Source: Alistipes timonensis
GTDB taxonomy: Bacteria; Bacteroidota; Bacteroidia; Bacteroidales; Muribaculaceae
Direction: 5' to 3'
Length of the DNA: 64,000 bases
NCBI GenBank assembly: GCA_023663385.1
Contig: JAMPHO010000001.1
Span: 933,153 to 997,152 of the forward strand
Shown here: positions 34,386 to 45,039 of the stretch, piece after piece
Position numbering within the stretch: the stretch's first letter is position 1
How the letters are laid out: every line of letters starts with the position of its first letter
Translations under genes and position numbers: made by a program
The notes under the pieces: model-generated
Seen by the model: only the letters and a program-made list of their open reading frames with translations
The model's database searches: none
Told to the model about the DNA's origin: nothing

Positions 34386-34873
34386 TGTTTGACACCGCCA
34401 TGACAAGTTACCTCCGCCATTCGCTCATACTCGCGGCGCTCATTTGCGCCTTTTCTCTGCCGGCCCAGCAAAAGCGGGGCCACAGACCTAAGAGCTCAAA
34501 AACTGAAATGGCCCAGAAACAGGCCACCCGTATCGCCGACGAGCTCGAATTCGCCGACGAAACCCGCGACCGCTTCATCGCGACCTTCGTCAACTGCCAG
34601 CAGGAGATGTGGAGCCTCCGCCCGGGCCGCACTGACCGCAAGCGTGAGCAGGCTATGACCGACGCGCAGACCGACAGTCTGATACGCGCCCGGTTCGACC
34701 ACTCGCAGCGCACACTCGACACCCGCCGCAAGTATTACGACGAATACCGCAAATTCCTGACGCCTAAGCAAATCAGCCGCGTCTACGAGATCGAGCGCAA
34801 AATAATGAAGCAGCTCAACAACAACCGGGGCGCGGCGAAGAAAAAATCATCGCCAGCTCCGAAAGCGCCCTGA
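34385..34873 (+). CDS. Secreted Spy/CpxP-like protein
   Basis: About 162 residues with a signal peptide (hydrophobic stretch SLILAALICAFSLPAQQ). The mature part is highly charged and helical, with FADETRDRFIATFVNCQQEMW and YDEYRKFLTPKQISRVYEIERKIMKQL, recalling the LTxQQ repeats of the Spy/CpxP family of periplasmic chaperones and stress sensors. The start overlaps the previous stop (ATG 34385; ATG 34400 is an alternative), so translational coupling with the membrane protein is likely. It is the third gene of the sigma cluster. Confidence 0.8.
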   Translation: MFDTAMTSYLRHSLILAALICAFSLPAQQKRGHRPKSSKTEMAQKQATRIADELEFADETRDRFIATFVNCQQEMWSLRPGRTDRKREQAMTDAQTDSLIRARFDHSQRTLDTRRKYYDEYRKFLTPKQISRVYEIERKIMKQLNNNRGAAKKKSSPAPKAP

Positions 34874-34902
34874 AATTCCGTTTTCGAGGGTTCCCAAATG
34901 AG

Positions 34903-35766
34903 TCAAAGCATGCGACGCATACCGTATTGCGACAAACCCTCACCGAACCCAACGGCCTCCAGGAACCGATGCGGCGAATCGCACTCCCTGTCGACGTTCA
35001 GAACCTTTACCGAGGCTGACTCCGCCCTGGCGGTGGCCGAGGCGAGCAGCGCCGTAGCGATACCCTGACGGCGATAGTCGCGCCTTACGGCGATGCGTGC
35101 CAGGTCGCCAGTGATAGGGTCGAGAACGCAGCAGCCCACCGGCTCATGCCGCAAATACGCACCAAAGAACAGCAGCCCCGCTGCACCACGCCTCAACGAC
35201 TCGGCGCTGTTCTGCCACGAAGGGGCGAAATCGCCGAAATCGGGGAGACTGGCGAAAGCGTCATAGGTAAGCTCCCGTATCTCGACATCCGCGGCCAGCC
35301 CGCTGCCAAGCCGCAACAGCCCGACCTCCTGCCGAAAACAATCATATTCCGCCACAGTCTCAAATCCGTTTCGGCGGTAAACCGCGATCGCCGGGGCATT
35401 GGAGGTAAGCACTTCAAGCAGATACTGACTCACGCCGGCATCGCGGAGCAGCGGTAGCGAGTACTCAAACAGCTTTCCGGCAAGCCCCTCACCCCGATAC
35501 CCGGGGAGGGTTCCAGTGCCGCAGTCGTAGCCCGACAAAACGCCCTCATACGGGCCTATTCCATTTAACACAAACGACACCATCCTGTCGCCGTCAAAAG
35601 CCGCTGCCGACAGCTCGGCGTTAAAGCCGCGGCGCTCCAGCATCGACTCCACCTCGCGGCGGTCAAATCCGACGGCGTAATCGCCGAAAGCGCCCTGGAA
35701 GGCATCCAACACCCGCTCCAATGGGGTGTCGGCAAGCGTTTTGAGCTCAATATCCATAATTTTCAT
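34903..35766 (-). CDS. Tandem GNAT-domain N-acetyltransferase
   Basis: About 287 residues with two GNAT domains. Domain 1 (~5-150) has CGTGTLPGYRGEGLAGKLFEYSL and VYRRNGFETVAEYDCFR. Domain 2 (~155-287) has LARIAVRRDYRRQGIATALL and HRFLEAVGFGEGLSQYGM. Both carry a motif A of the R/QxxGxG/A type. Substrate unknown. Starts ATG 35766 or 35757; either overlaps the end of the upstream GNAT gene, so the two are cotranscribed. It converges with the Spy-like gene 29 bases away. Confidence 0.88.
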   Translation of the reverse strand: MKIMDIELKTLADTPLERVLDAFQGAFGDYAVGFDRREVESMLERRGFNAELSAAAFDGDRMVSFVLNGIGPYEGVLSGYDCGTGTLPGYRGEGLAGKLFEYSLPLLRDAGVSQYLLEVLTSNAPAIAVYRRNGFETVAEYDCFRQEVGLLRLGSGLAADVEIRELTYDAFASLPDFGDFAPSWQNSAESLRRGAAGLLFFGAYLRHEPVGCCVLDPITGDLARIAVRRDYRRQGIATALLASATARAESASVKVLNVDRECDSPHRFLEAVGFGEGLSQYGMRRML

Positions 35767-36286
35767 TCTCTTTCACGAAAAACAATTCTTCAATATCTCC
35801 CTGACGTTCGGAATGGTCAAACGCGAAACCGCACTTTTCGGCCACCCTACGCGACTTGGCGTTGAAGGCGAAACACGAAATCCAGGCTCGGCGCGCCCGC
35901 AGGTCGCCGAAGCAGTGCTCCACCAACGCGTCCACCGCCTCGGGTATCAGCCCCCTACCCCAATGGGCTCGGCCTATCCAGTAACCTATTTCAACTTCCC
36001 CGAGGCAGGTTTTGACATTAGGTCGCGCTTCCGGGGGCACGATACCGCAGCATCCCACCGCCTCTCCTGACTCCTTCAGCACCACGGCGTAAGTGCCCGG
36101 GGCGGAAAACACCGTCTGTATCACCGCGAGGCTCATCAGCTCCGACTCGTGCACAGGCCATCCCGCAGGATTGGCAACCGCCGCATCCGAAGCATACTTA
36201 TATAGAGCCGCCGCGTCGCTTTCAAGCCATGCCCTGAGCAGCAGACGCTCCGTCTCCAGATATTCCTTGAACACGAAATTCTCCAT
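35747..36286 (-). CDS. GNAT-family acetyltransferase, RimJ/RimL-like
   Basis: 179 residues with the RimJ/L-type beginning LETERLLLRAWLESDAAALYKYASD, central GEVEIGYWIGRAHWGRGLIPEAVDALVEH with the GRG acetyl-CoA loop, and FNAKSRRVAEKCGFAFDHSERQ at the end. Such proteins acetylate N-terminal or side-chain amino groups, or antibiotics; the substrate here is unknown. Its 3' end overlaps the next GNAT gene by 20 bases on the same strand. Confidence 0.9.
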   Translation of the reverse strand: MENFVFKEYLETERLLLRAWLESDAAALYKYASDAAVANPAGWPVHESELMSLAVIQTVFSAPGTYAVVLKESGEAVGCCGIVPPEARPNVKTCLGEVEIGYWIGRAHWGRGLIPEAVDALVEHCFGDLRARRAWISCFAFNAKSRRVAEKCGFAFDHSERQGDIEELFFVKENENYGY

Positions 36287-36332
36287 ATCGTCAAAAACGT
36301 AATTTTGCCGCGAATATAGCGATAATTTTTCC

Positions 36333-36340
36333 TATCTTTG
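36333..36340 (+). promoter_or_regulatory. -7 element upstream of flavin reductase gene
   Basis: TATCTTTG, perfect TAnnTTTG. A TTG occurs 25 bases upstream, too far for a good -33. The implied leader is about 98 bases. Confidence 0.55.
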
Positions 36341-36384
36341 CGGCCATAAGCGTATCCGTAAATAAAGAATAATTAATATTACAG

Positions 36385-36410
36385 CCTAAACCATATTTCC
36401 CCCGTTTAGG
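36385..36410 (+). other. Small hairpin in the flavin reductase leader
   Basis: CCTAAAC (36385-36391) pairs with GTTTAGG (36404-36410) over a 12-base loop, followed by TTATTGATG. No known riboswitch is recognised. Confidence 0.4.
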
Positions 36411-36445
36411 TTATTGATGTAAACATATACTACTCAATATATATC

Positions 36446-37009
36446 ATGAAGAATTTCAATCCGAGGGCGTGGATGCTCCCCCAGCCCGTGATTATGATTG
36501 GCACTTACAACGCCGACGGCACCCCTAACGCGATGAACGCCGCCTGGAGCGGCCAGTGGGACGCCACCGAGATTATGATTTCAATGGGCTCACACGCCAC
36601 AACCGAGAATCTCAACCGCTGCGGCGACTTCACAGTAGCTTTCGCGACAAAGGACACAATGGTTGCTGCCGACTATGTGGGGCTCGTAAGCGCCAAAAAC
36701 CACCCCCACAAGTTGGAAAACACTGGTTGGAAGAGCGTGAAAAGCGAGAATGTCAACGCCCCGGTATTCGACTGCTTCCCAATGACGCTTGAGTGCCGCA
36801 TCAAGGAAAAGCTCTATGAATCAGAAACCGGCTACTACATAATAGCCGAGATTCTTAACATCCTTTGCGACGAAAAATATCTCGCCGACGACGGCAAACC
36901 CGACGTGGAGCGGATGAACCTCATCACCTTCGACCCCATACACGACGGCTACATCGCACTCGGCGAACGCGTCGGCAACGCTTTCTCCGACGGCAACAAA
37001 CTGAAATAA
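36446..37009 (+). CDS. Flavin reductase family protein (FMN-binding split barrel)
   Basis: 187 residues of the flavin reductase-like/DIM6-NTAB family. MLPQPVIMIGTYNADGTPNAMNAAWSG is the typical FMN-site start, followed by ISMGSHATTENLNRCGDFTVAF and VSAKNHPHKLENTGW. Predicted cytoplasmic flavoprotein that uses NAD(P)H; the electron acceptor is unknown. Single gene with its own promoter and a strong downstream terminator. Confidence 0.92.
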   Translation: MKNFNPRAWMLPQPVIMIGTYNADGTPNAMNAAWSGQWDATEIMISMGSHATTENLNRCGDFTVAFATKDTMVAADYVGLVSAKNHPHKLENTGWKSVKSENVNAPVFDCFPMTLECRIKEKLYESETGYYIIAEILNILCDEKYLADDGKPDVERMNLITFDPIHDGYIALGERVGNAFSDGNKLK

Positions 37010-37069
37010 TCCCGCGGGCGGCATCACTGCCGTGGCCAATAACGCTTCCGAGACATTAACTTATACGAG

Positions 37070-37115
37070 TTCCCGACAGTTCGGCTACCTGATTGCTGAA
37101 TTGTCGGGAATTTTT
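37070..37115 (+). terminator. Terminator after flavin reductase gene
   Basis: Stem TTCCCGACA/TGTCGGGAA, extended by G-U-containing pairs (GTTCGGC/GCTGAAT), then TTTTT. Confidence 0.9.
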
Positions 37116-37147
37116 GCTAACTTCGCGGCCATAAACAGGATATATAA

Positions 37148-38770
<1,623 letters not shown>

Positions 38771-38784
38771 CAACAGCTCCGATA

Positions 38785-39078
38785 ATGGTAAAACACATTG
38801 TAATGTTCAAGCTGTCGGGCACTCCACAGGAGCGCCTCGAAGTGGCAAACCGGTTTAAGGAGGCGCTCCTGGCGCTTCCCGGCCAGATTGACGTGCTCGA
38901 ATCCATGGAGGTCGGCATCAACGAGAATCCCGCCGAAGAGTGGGACGTGGTCCTGACCGCCGTGGTGCCCTCGATGGCCGACGTGGCAACCTACGCCAAC
39001 CATCCGGCCCATGTGGCGGCCGCCGGGCTTCTCGCGGGCCACAAGGAAGCCCGCGGTTGCGTCGACTACGAGTTCTAA
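38785..39078 (+). CDS. Dabb family protein (stress-responsive alpha/beta barrel)
   Basis: 97 residues, one ferredoxin-like alpha+beta barrel: MVKHIVMFKLSG at the start, a central LPGQIDVLESMEVGINENPAEEWDVVL, and the final YANHPAHVAAAGLLAGHKEARGCVDYEF, the hallmark of Dabb proteins. They dimerise; plant members cyclise polyketides, while bacterial roles are mostly unknown. It is 14 bases after the ABC-F gene and 40 bases before purL, so it might share their transcript. Confidence 0.92.
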   Translation: MVKHIVMFKLSGTPQERLEVANRFKEALLALPGQIDVLESMEVGINENPAEEWDVVLTAVVPSMADVATYANHPAHVAAAGLLAGHKEARGCVDYEF

Positions 39079-39118
39079 ACAGACTATTTTACTCTCACAC
39101 CATACCTATTTCCACACG

Positions 39119-42100
39119 ATGCTTCAATTCTTCAAGCAAGGCACGGCCAAAATCTACGCCGTGGTAACCGACCATCGGTTGCAACCCGACGAACTCGACA
39201 AGCTGTCGTGGGCTTTCTCCGGAGCCCGACCGATGGCCGCGACCTCTGTAAAGGGCACCTTTGTGGGGCCCCGCCGCGAAATGATTACGCCTTGGAGCAC
39301 GAATGCCGTAGAGATAGCCCAGAATATGGGCCTCAGCGGCATTTCTCGTATCGAGGAGTTCATCCGCGTTCCCCAGGGCGAGGAGCCCCGTTTCGACAAG
39401 ATGCTCTCACGCGTGTACGACGGGCTCAACAGCCGCTCGCTGACGGTCGACAACAAGCCGGCCCCGGTGGAGCACATCGCCGACATCCACGAGTACAACC
39501 TCCGCGAAGGCCTGGCCCTCAGCCCCGAGGAAGAAGAATACCTGCGCTCGCTCGCCAAGAAGCTCGGCCGACCGCTGACCGACTCCGAGGTGTTCGGCTT
39601 CTCACAGGTCAACTCCGAGCACTGCCGCCACAAAATTTTCAACGGCACTTTCGTGATCGACGGCGAGGAGAAACCCACCTCGCTATTCAAACTCATCAAG
39701 AAAACCTCGCAGGAGAACCCCAACACCCTCGTATCCGCCTATAAGGATAATGTGGCTTTCTGCGAAGGCCCGAAGGTATGGCAGTTCGCCCCCGTGAATC
39801 CCGACCGTCCCGACTTCTTCGAGACCAAGGAGATCGACACCGTGATCTCGCTCAAGGCTGAGACTCACAACTTCCCGACTACCGTGGAACCGTTCAACGG
39901 AGCCGCCACCGGCACCGGCGGCGAAATCCGCGACCGCCTCGGCGGTGGCCGCGCGTCGCTCCCCCTCGCCGGTACCGCGGTTTACATGACCTCATACCCC
40001 CGACTGAGCGAGGAGCACCGCTGGGAGCTTATGATGAATCCGCGCGTATGGCTCTACCAGACCCCCGCCGAGATTCTCATCAAGGCGTCAAACGGCGCCT
40101 CCGACTTCGGCAACAAGTTCGGCCAGCCCCTTATCTGCGGCTCTCTGCTCACTTTCGAGCATGACGAGAATGGCCGTATGTACGCCTACGACAAGGTGAT
40201 CATGCTCGCCGGCGGTGTCGGCTTCGCTGCCAAAAAGGACGCTATCAAGGGTCACCCGCAGCCCGGCGAGAAAGTCGTGGTGATGGGTGGCGACAACTAC
40301 CGCATCGGCATGGGCGGCGGCGCTGTCAGCTCCGTCGAAACCGGCCAGTACGACAACTCTATCGAGCTTAACGCCGTGCAGCGCGCCAACCCCGAGATGC
40401 AGAAGCGCGTGTCCAACGTAATCCGCGCGCTGGCCGAAAGCGATACCAACCCCGTTGTCTCGATCCACGACCATGGCGCCGGCGGCCACCTCAACGCTCT
40501 CTCGGAGCTGGTGGAGGAAACCGGCGGCAAAATCAATATCGACGCCCTCCCCGTAGGCGACCCCACCCTCTCGGCCAAGGAAATAGTAGGCAATGAGAGC
40601 CAGGAGCGTATGGGTATGGTTATCAAGGCCGAGGACATCCCCTATGTCGAGCGCGTTGCCCAGCGCGAACGCGCCCCGATGTACGTTGTCGGCGAAACCA
40701 CGGGCGACGACCGCTTCGTGTTCGAGGAGAAGGACGGCTCGCGCCCCATCGACCTCGAAATGGCCGATATGTTCGGCAATTCCCCCAAGACCATAATGCG
40801 CGACAACACCGTTGAGCTCTCCTACAAGGATGCCGAGTACGACGAGTCGAAGGTGGCCGAATATGTTTCGGCGGTGCTTTCGCTCGAAGCTGTCGCCTGC
40901 AAGGACTGGCTGACCAACAAGGTTGACCGCTCGGTGACCGGCAAGGTCGCCCGCCAGCAGTGCCAGGGCGAAATCCAGCTCCCCGTGAGCGACTGCGGCG
41001 TGATGGCGCTCGACTATACCGGCAATCACGGCATAGCCACCTCGATAGGCCACGCACCCCAGGTCGCGCTGGCCGACTCCGCCAAGGGTTCGGTGATGGC
41101 CGTTGCCGAGGCGCTCACCAACATCGTCGGCGCGCCGCTGAAGGACGGGCTCAAGAGCGTATCCCTCTCAGCCAACTGGATGTGGCCCTGTAAGAATCCC
41201 GGCGAGGACGCAGCTCTCTACAAGGCCGTCGAGGCTTGCAGCGATTTTGCCTGCGCTCTCGGCATCAACATCCCCACCGGCAAGGACTCCCTGTCGATGA
41301 CTCAGAAATACGGCGCCGACAAGGTGTTCGCCCCCGGCACCGTGATTATATCAGCCGCCGGCGAGACCACCGACGTGCGCCGCACCCTCACACCCGTGGC
41401 ACAGAAGCGTAAGAACTCGGAGTTCTACTACGTCGATTTCTCGTCGGACTCGCTGCGCCTCGGCGGCTCGGCACTGGCGCAGACCCTTAACCGCGTAGGT
41501 TCCGACGCTCCCACCGTAAAGGATGCCGCCCAGTTCAAGCGTACGTTCGACGCCGTGCAGAAACTCGTAAGCGGCAAGAAACTCCTCGCCGCCCACGACG
41601 TTTCGGCCGGAGGTCTTATCACCACGCTGCTGGAAATGGTGTTCCCCAACAACGACGGAGGCCTCGACATTTCGACCGAAGGATTCGTGGCTGCCGGGGA
41701 GACCGACCTCGTGAAGATTCTTTTCGCTGAGAATCCCGCACTGGTAATACAGGTGGAGGACTCCAAGCGCGCCTTCGTGGAAAAAGCCCTCGCAGCCGCC
41801 GGTGCCCGCTTCTGGATTCTCGGCCGTCCCGCCGAGGAACGCGTGCTCATGCTTGAGCACAACGGCGCGGAACGCCTCTTAGGCATCGACAACCTCCGCG
41901 ACACCTGGTTCAAGCCCTCGTATCTGCTCGACACCATGCAGAGCGGCGCCGAGTGCGCTCTCGCCCGATTCGAGAACTACAGCCGCCAGCCGCTGCGCAT
42001 CGCCATACCCGCCTCGTTTGACGGCCAGCTCGCTTCCCGCGGCCTGAGCTTCACCCGCGGCGAAAAAACCGGCATTCGCGCCGCCATTATCCGCGAAAAG

Positions 42101-42856
42101 GGTGTGAACGGCGACCGCGAAATGGCCTACACCCTCTTCCTCGCCGGGTTCGACGTGAAGGACGTGCATATGACCGACCTTATGAGCGGCCGCGAGACAC
42201 TCGACGATGTGAACATGATCGTGTTCTGCGGCGGCTTCTCCAACTCCGACGTTCTCGGCTCGGCCAAGGGCTGGGCTTCGGGCTTCCGCTGGAACGATAC
42301 CGCCAAGGGTGCTCTCCGCCGTTTCTACAGCCGCCCCGACACCCTCTCGCTGGGTATCTGCAACGGCTGCCAGCTTATGATCGAGCTCGGCCTGATAGCT
42401 CCCGAGACCTCGTTCCTCGGCGACAACGCCGCCGACGACACCAAGAAGCCCCGCATGGAGCACAATGTCAGCCACAAGTTCGAATCTCAGTTCATCGGCC
42501 TGACAATCCCGGCCAACAACACCGTTATGCTCGGCTCCCTCTCGGGCATGAAGCTCGGCGTATGGGTGGCCCACGGCGAGGGCAAGTTCAACCTCCCCGG
42601 CTCGCTAAAGGACTACAAAATCGCAGCCAAGTACAACTACGCCGCCTATCCCGCCAACCCCAACGGATCGCGCGGAGCTGTAGCCGCGGTGGCTTCGGCC
42701 GATGGTCGCCATCTGGCCATGATGCCCCACCCCGAGCGCGCCATATTCCCCTGGCAGTGCGCCCACTATCCCGCCGCCCGCCGCGGCGACGACGCCACCC
42801 CCTGGCTTGACGCTTTCGTCAACGCCCGCCGCTGGGTGGAAGCCAACCGCAAGTGA
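39119..42856 (+). CDS. purL: Phosphoribosylformylglycinamidine synthase (single-chain PurL)
   Basis: Fourth step of purine synthesis: FGAR plus glutamine and ATP give FGAM. 1245 residues from ATG 39119, the large single-chain form. N-terminal PurS-like domain, then the two AIR-synthase-like halves (FSQVNSEHCRHKIFNG; ETHNFPTTVEPFNGAATGTGGEIRD; SIHDHGAGGHLNALSELVEETGG) and a C-terminal class I glutamine amidotransferase with nucleophile Cys in SLGICNGCQLM and the His-Glu end PHPERAIFPW. Reading further upstream of 39119 would overlap the Dabb gene in another frame and is rejected. Confidence 0.98.
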   Translation: MLQFFKQGTAKIYAVVTDHRLQPDELDKLSWAFSGARPMAATSVKGTFVGPRREMITPWSTNAVEIAQNMGLSGISRIEEFIRVPQGEEPRFDKMLSRVYDGLNSRSLTVDNKPAPVEHIADIHEYNLREGLALSPEEEEYLRSLAKKLGRPLTDSEVFGFSQVNSEHCRHKIFNGTFVIDGEEKPTSLFKLIKKTSQENPNTLVSAYKDNVAFCEGPKVWQFAPVNPDRPDFFETKEIDTVISLKAETHNFPTTVEPFNGAATGTGGEIRDRLGGGRASLPLAGTAVYMTSYPRLSEEHRWELMMNPRVWLYQTPAEILIKASNGASDFGNKFGQPLICGSLLTFEHDENGRMYAYDKVIMLAGGVGFAAKKDAIKGHPQPGEKVVVMGGDNYRIGMGGGAVSSVETGQYDNSIELNAVQRANPEMQKRVSNVIRALAESDTNPVVSIHDHGAGGHLNALSELVEETGGKINIDALPVGDPTLSAKEIVGNESQERMGMVIKAEDIPYVERVAQRERAPMYVVGETTGDDRFVFEEKDGSRPIDLEMADMFGNSPKTIMRDNTVELSYKDAEYDESKVAEYVSAVLSLEAVACKDWLTNKVDRSVTGKVARQQCQGEIQLPVSDCGVMALDYTGNHGIATSIGHAPQVALADSAKGSVMAVAEALTNIVGAPLKDGLKSVSLSANWMWPCKNPGEDAALYKAVEACSDFACALGINIPTGKDSLSMTQKYGADKVFAPGTVIISAAGETTDVRRTLTPVAQKRKNSEFYYVDFSSDSLRLGGSALAQTLNRVGSDAPTVKDAAQFKRTFDAVQKLVSGKKLLAAHDVSAGGLITTLLEMVFPNNDGGLDISTEGFVAAGETDLVKILFAENPALVIQVEDSKRAFVEKALAAAGARFWILGRPAEERVLMLEHNGAERLLGIDNLRDTWFKPSYLLDTMQSGAECALARFENYSRQPLRIAIPASFDGQLASRGLSFTRGEKTGIRAAIIREKGVNGDREMAYTLFLAGFDVKDVHMTDLMSGRETLDDVNMIVFCGGFSNSDVLGSAKGWASGFRWNDTAKGALRRFYSRPDTLSLGICNGCQLMIELGLIAPETSFLGDNAADDTKKPRMEHNVSHKFESQFIGLTIPANNTVMLGSLSGMKLGVWVAHGEGKFNLPGSLKDYKIAAKYNYAAYPANPNGSRGAVAAVASADGRHLAMMPHPERAIFPWQCAHYPAARRGDDATPWLDAFVNARRWVEANRK

Positions 42857-42878
42857 TAACAATAACTACCACGCATCC

Positions 42879-42912
42879 CGGGGGCGCGCCGAAAATTTCG
42901 GCGCGCCCCCGC
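42879..42912 (+). terminator. Terminator after purL
   Basis: A perfect palindrome of about 33 bases, GGGGGCGCGCCGAAA / TTTCGGCGCGCCCCC. The following bases are not T-rich, so it may work in both directions or as an RNA end stabiliser. Confidence 0.7.
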
Positions 42913-42983
42913 CGTTTGCCCGGCTGCCTCACCGACTGCCCGAGGTGCCTCGACTCGCTTTTTATGGTGATTTTTAGCTCTTT

Positions 42984-43016
42984 TTGCCAAAAATTGCCAA
43001 ATTATTGCTATCTTTG
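42984..43016 (+). promoter_or_regulatory. Promoter P1 of the etf operon
   Basis: -33 TTG (42984-42986), 22-base spacer, -7 TATCTTTG (43009-43016). Confidence 0.6.
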
Positions 43017-43023
43017 TACCGAA

Positions 43024-43055
43024 TTTGTTCCATAGAATATGGTTGATTATCTTTG
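43024..43055 (+). promoter_or_regulatory. Promoter P2 of the etf operon
   Basis: -33 TTTG (43024-43027), 20-base spacer, -7 TATCTTTG (43048-43055). This -7 lies between the arms of the inverted repeat 43035-43067. Confidence 0.65.
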
Positions 43056-43067
43056 TTAACCATATTC
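43035..43067 (+). promoter_or_regulatory. Inverted repeat around the P2 -7 element (operator or leader hairpin)
   Basis: GAATATGGTT (43035-43044) and AACCATATTC (43058-43067), 10 bp perfect, 13-base spacer. It could be an operator for a repressor that blocks P2, or fold in RNA started from P1. Confidence 0.55.
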
Positions 43068-43111
43068 TTTTGTCGTGAAAATATAATAAATCATTCTTAA
43101 TAGCTTAACTT

Positions 43112-43987
43112 ATGAGTTTAAACATCATTGTTCTTGCAAAGCAGGTGCCCGACACCCGCAACGTAGGAAAAGATGCTATGAAAGAGGATGGAACCATCAA
43201 CCGCGCCGCCCTTCCGGCAATCTTCAACCCTGAAGACCTCAACGCGCTTGAGCAGGCTCTCCGACTGAAAGAGAAACATCCCGGCTCGAAGGTGACCATG
43301 CTCACCATGGGCCTCCCCCGTGCCGCCGAAGTGGTCCGCGAAGGTATGTTCCGCGGCGCCGACGGCGGCATCGTGCTGACCGACCGCGCCCTCGGCGGCG
43401 CCGACACCCTGGCCACCTCTTACTCGCTGGCACAGGCCGTGAAGAAAATCGGCGACTACGACGTGGTGTTCTGCGGACGCCAGGCTATCGACGGCGACAC
43501 CGCCCAGGTTGGTCCCCAGATCGCCGAGAAGCTCGGCATACCCCAGGTGACCTACGCTGAGGAGGTAATCGACCTCGCCGACGGCAAAATCACCGTTAAG
43601 CGCCGCCTCGAATCGGGCGTGGAGACCGTCAAGGCCCCCCTCCCCTGCGTGGTTACCGTCAACGGCTCAGCTCCCGACTGCCGTCCCCGCAACGCCAAGC
43701 GCGTCATGAAGTTCAAGCGCGCCGTGTCCCCCTCGGAGCGCGCAGCCCTCACCCCCGAGCAGGCAGCCCTCGTCGAGGGTCGCGACGACCTCGAAATCAA
43801 GGAATGGGGCGCCGCTTTCGTAGAGGCTGACCCCGAACAGATCGGTATGCCCGGCTCCCCCACCAAGGTGAAGTCCATCGAGAACGTGGTGTTCACCGCC
43901 AAGGAGAGCCTCTGCCTCGACGGCGCCGACGACGCCCAGATCGAGGAACTGGTTAAGGAACTCATCAAGAATCACACCATCGGTTAA
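43112..43987 (+). CDS. etfB: Electron transfer flavoprotein, beta subunit
   Basis: 291 residues, normal ETF-beta length. MSLNIIVLAKQVPDTRNV, DLNALEQALRLKE, VTMLTMGLPRAAEVVREGMFRGADGGIVLTDRALGGADTLATSY, and VVFCGRQAIDGDTAQVGPQIAEKLG are the family blocks, including the adenine-nucleotide-binding region. With EtfA it carries electrons between acyl-CoA dehydrogenase and the next carrier. First gene of etfB-etfA-acyl-CoA dehydrogenase. Two promoters are seen upstream. Confidence 0.97.
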   Translation: MSLNIIVLAKQVPDTRNVGKDAMKEDGTINRAALPAIFNPEDLNALEQALRLKEKHPGSKVTMLTMGLPRAAEVVREGMFRGADGGIVLTDRALGGADTLATSYSLAQAVKKIGDYDVVFCGRQAIDGDTAQVGPQIAEKLGIPQVTYAEEVIDLADGKITVKRRLESGVETVKAPLPCVVTVNGSAPDCRPRNAKRVMKFKRAVSPSERAALTPEQAALVEGRDDLEIKEWGAAFVEADPEQIGMPGSPTKVKSIENVVFTAKESLCLDGADDAQIEELVKELIKNHTIG

Positions 43988-43999
43988 CTTTTGCTTAAT

Positions 44000-45025
44000 A
44001 TGGACCAGAACAATCTTATCGTATATTGCGAGTTCGAGGATGGCAAAGTTGCCGATGTGAGCCTCGAACTGCTCACCAAAGGGCGCCAGCTCGCCTCCGA
44101 GCTCGGCGTGAAGCTCGAAGCCCTCGTCATCGGCGACAACCTCGACGGTGTTGAGGAGCAGATTTTCCCCTACGGGGCCGACGTGGTTTACAAGGTGGCC
44201 GACAAGCGCCTCTTCCCCTACACCTCGAATCCCCACGCCTCCGTACTTATCAACCTCTTCAAGGAAATAAAGCCCCAGATCTGCCTTATGGGTGCTACCT
44301 GCATAGGCCGCGACCTGGGTCCCCGCGTTTCCTCGGCGCTCCACAGCGGCCTCACCGCCGACTGCACCTCGCTGGTGATCGGCGACCACAAGGACCCCAA
44401 GACCGGCAAGGAATACCAGAACCTTCTCTACCAAATCCGTCCGGCATTCGGCGGCAACATCGTGGCCACCATCGTCAACCCCGACTGCCGTCCGCAGATG
44501 GCTACCGTGCGCGAGGGCGTGATGAAGAAAGAGGTGTTCGACGCCGCCCACAAGGGCGAGGTTGTGAACCTCGACGCCGCCAAGTATGTCAGCGACGCTG
44601 ACTTCGCCGTGGAAATCATCGACCGCCACATTGAGAAGTCGAAAATCAACATCAAGAACGCCCCCATCATCGTAGCCGGCGGCTACGGCATCGGCTCGAA
44701 AGAGGGCTTCGACCTGGTTCACGAGCTCGCCAACGTGCTTGGTGCGGAAGTCGGCGCCACCCGCGCCGCAGTTGACGCCGGGTTCACCGACCACGCACGC
44801 CAGATCGGCCAGACCGGCGTGACCGTGCGCCCCAAGCTCTACATCGCCTGCGGCATCTCGGGCCAGATTCAGCACATCGCCGGCATGCAGGACAGCTCGA
44901 TCATCATCTCGATCAACCCCGACGAGAACGCCCCGATCAACGCGATCGCCGACTATGTGATCACCGGCAACTACGAGGATGTGCTCCCCAAGCTCATCAA
45001 GTACTACAAGAAGAACTCTAAATAA
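44000..45025 (+). CDS. etfA: Electron transfer flavoprotein, alpha subunit
   Basis: 341 residues from ATG 44000 (a TTG at 43991 is less likely). The C-terminal FAD domain is clear: GGYGIGSKEGFDLVHELANVLGAEVGATRAAVDAGFTDHARQIGQTGVTVRPKLYIACGISGQIQHIAGMQ and SIIISINPDENAPI, the typical ETF-alpha signature. No ferredoxin domain is fused, so there is no direct sign of flavin-based bifurcation. The gene follows etfB after 12 bases and precedes the acyl-CoA dehydrogenase by 14. Confidence 0.97.
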   Translation: MDQNNLIVYCEFEDGKVADVSLELLTKGRQLASELGVKLEALVIGDNLDGVEEQIFPYGADVVYKVADKRLFPYTSNPHASVLINLFKEIKPQICLMGATCIGRDLGPRVSSALHSGLTADCTSLVIGDHKDPKTGKEYQNLLYQIRPAFGGNIVATIVNPDCRPQMATVREGVMKKEVFDAAHKGEVVNLDAAKYVSDADFAVEIIDRHIEKSKINIKNAPIIVAGGYGIGSKEGFDLVHELANVLGAEVGATRAAVDAGFTDHARQIGQTGVTVRPKLYIACGISGQIQHIAGMQDSSIIISINPDENAPINAIADYVITGNYEDVLPKLIKYYKKNSK

Positions 45026-45039
45026 GAAGACATCAAGCC

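Noticed and set aside
40088-41053. Long antisense frame within purL
   Set aside because: GC-rich coding DNA with strong third-position bias makes long antisense frames; the translation is low-complexity and lacks domains. The same applies to antisense frames in etfA, the acyl-CoA dehydrogenase and catalase.
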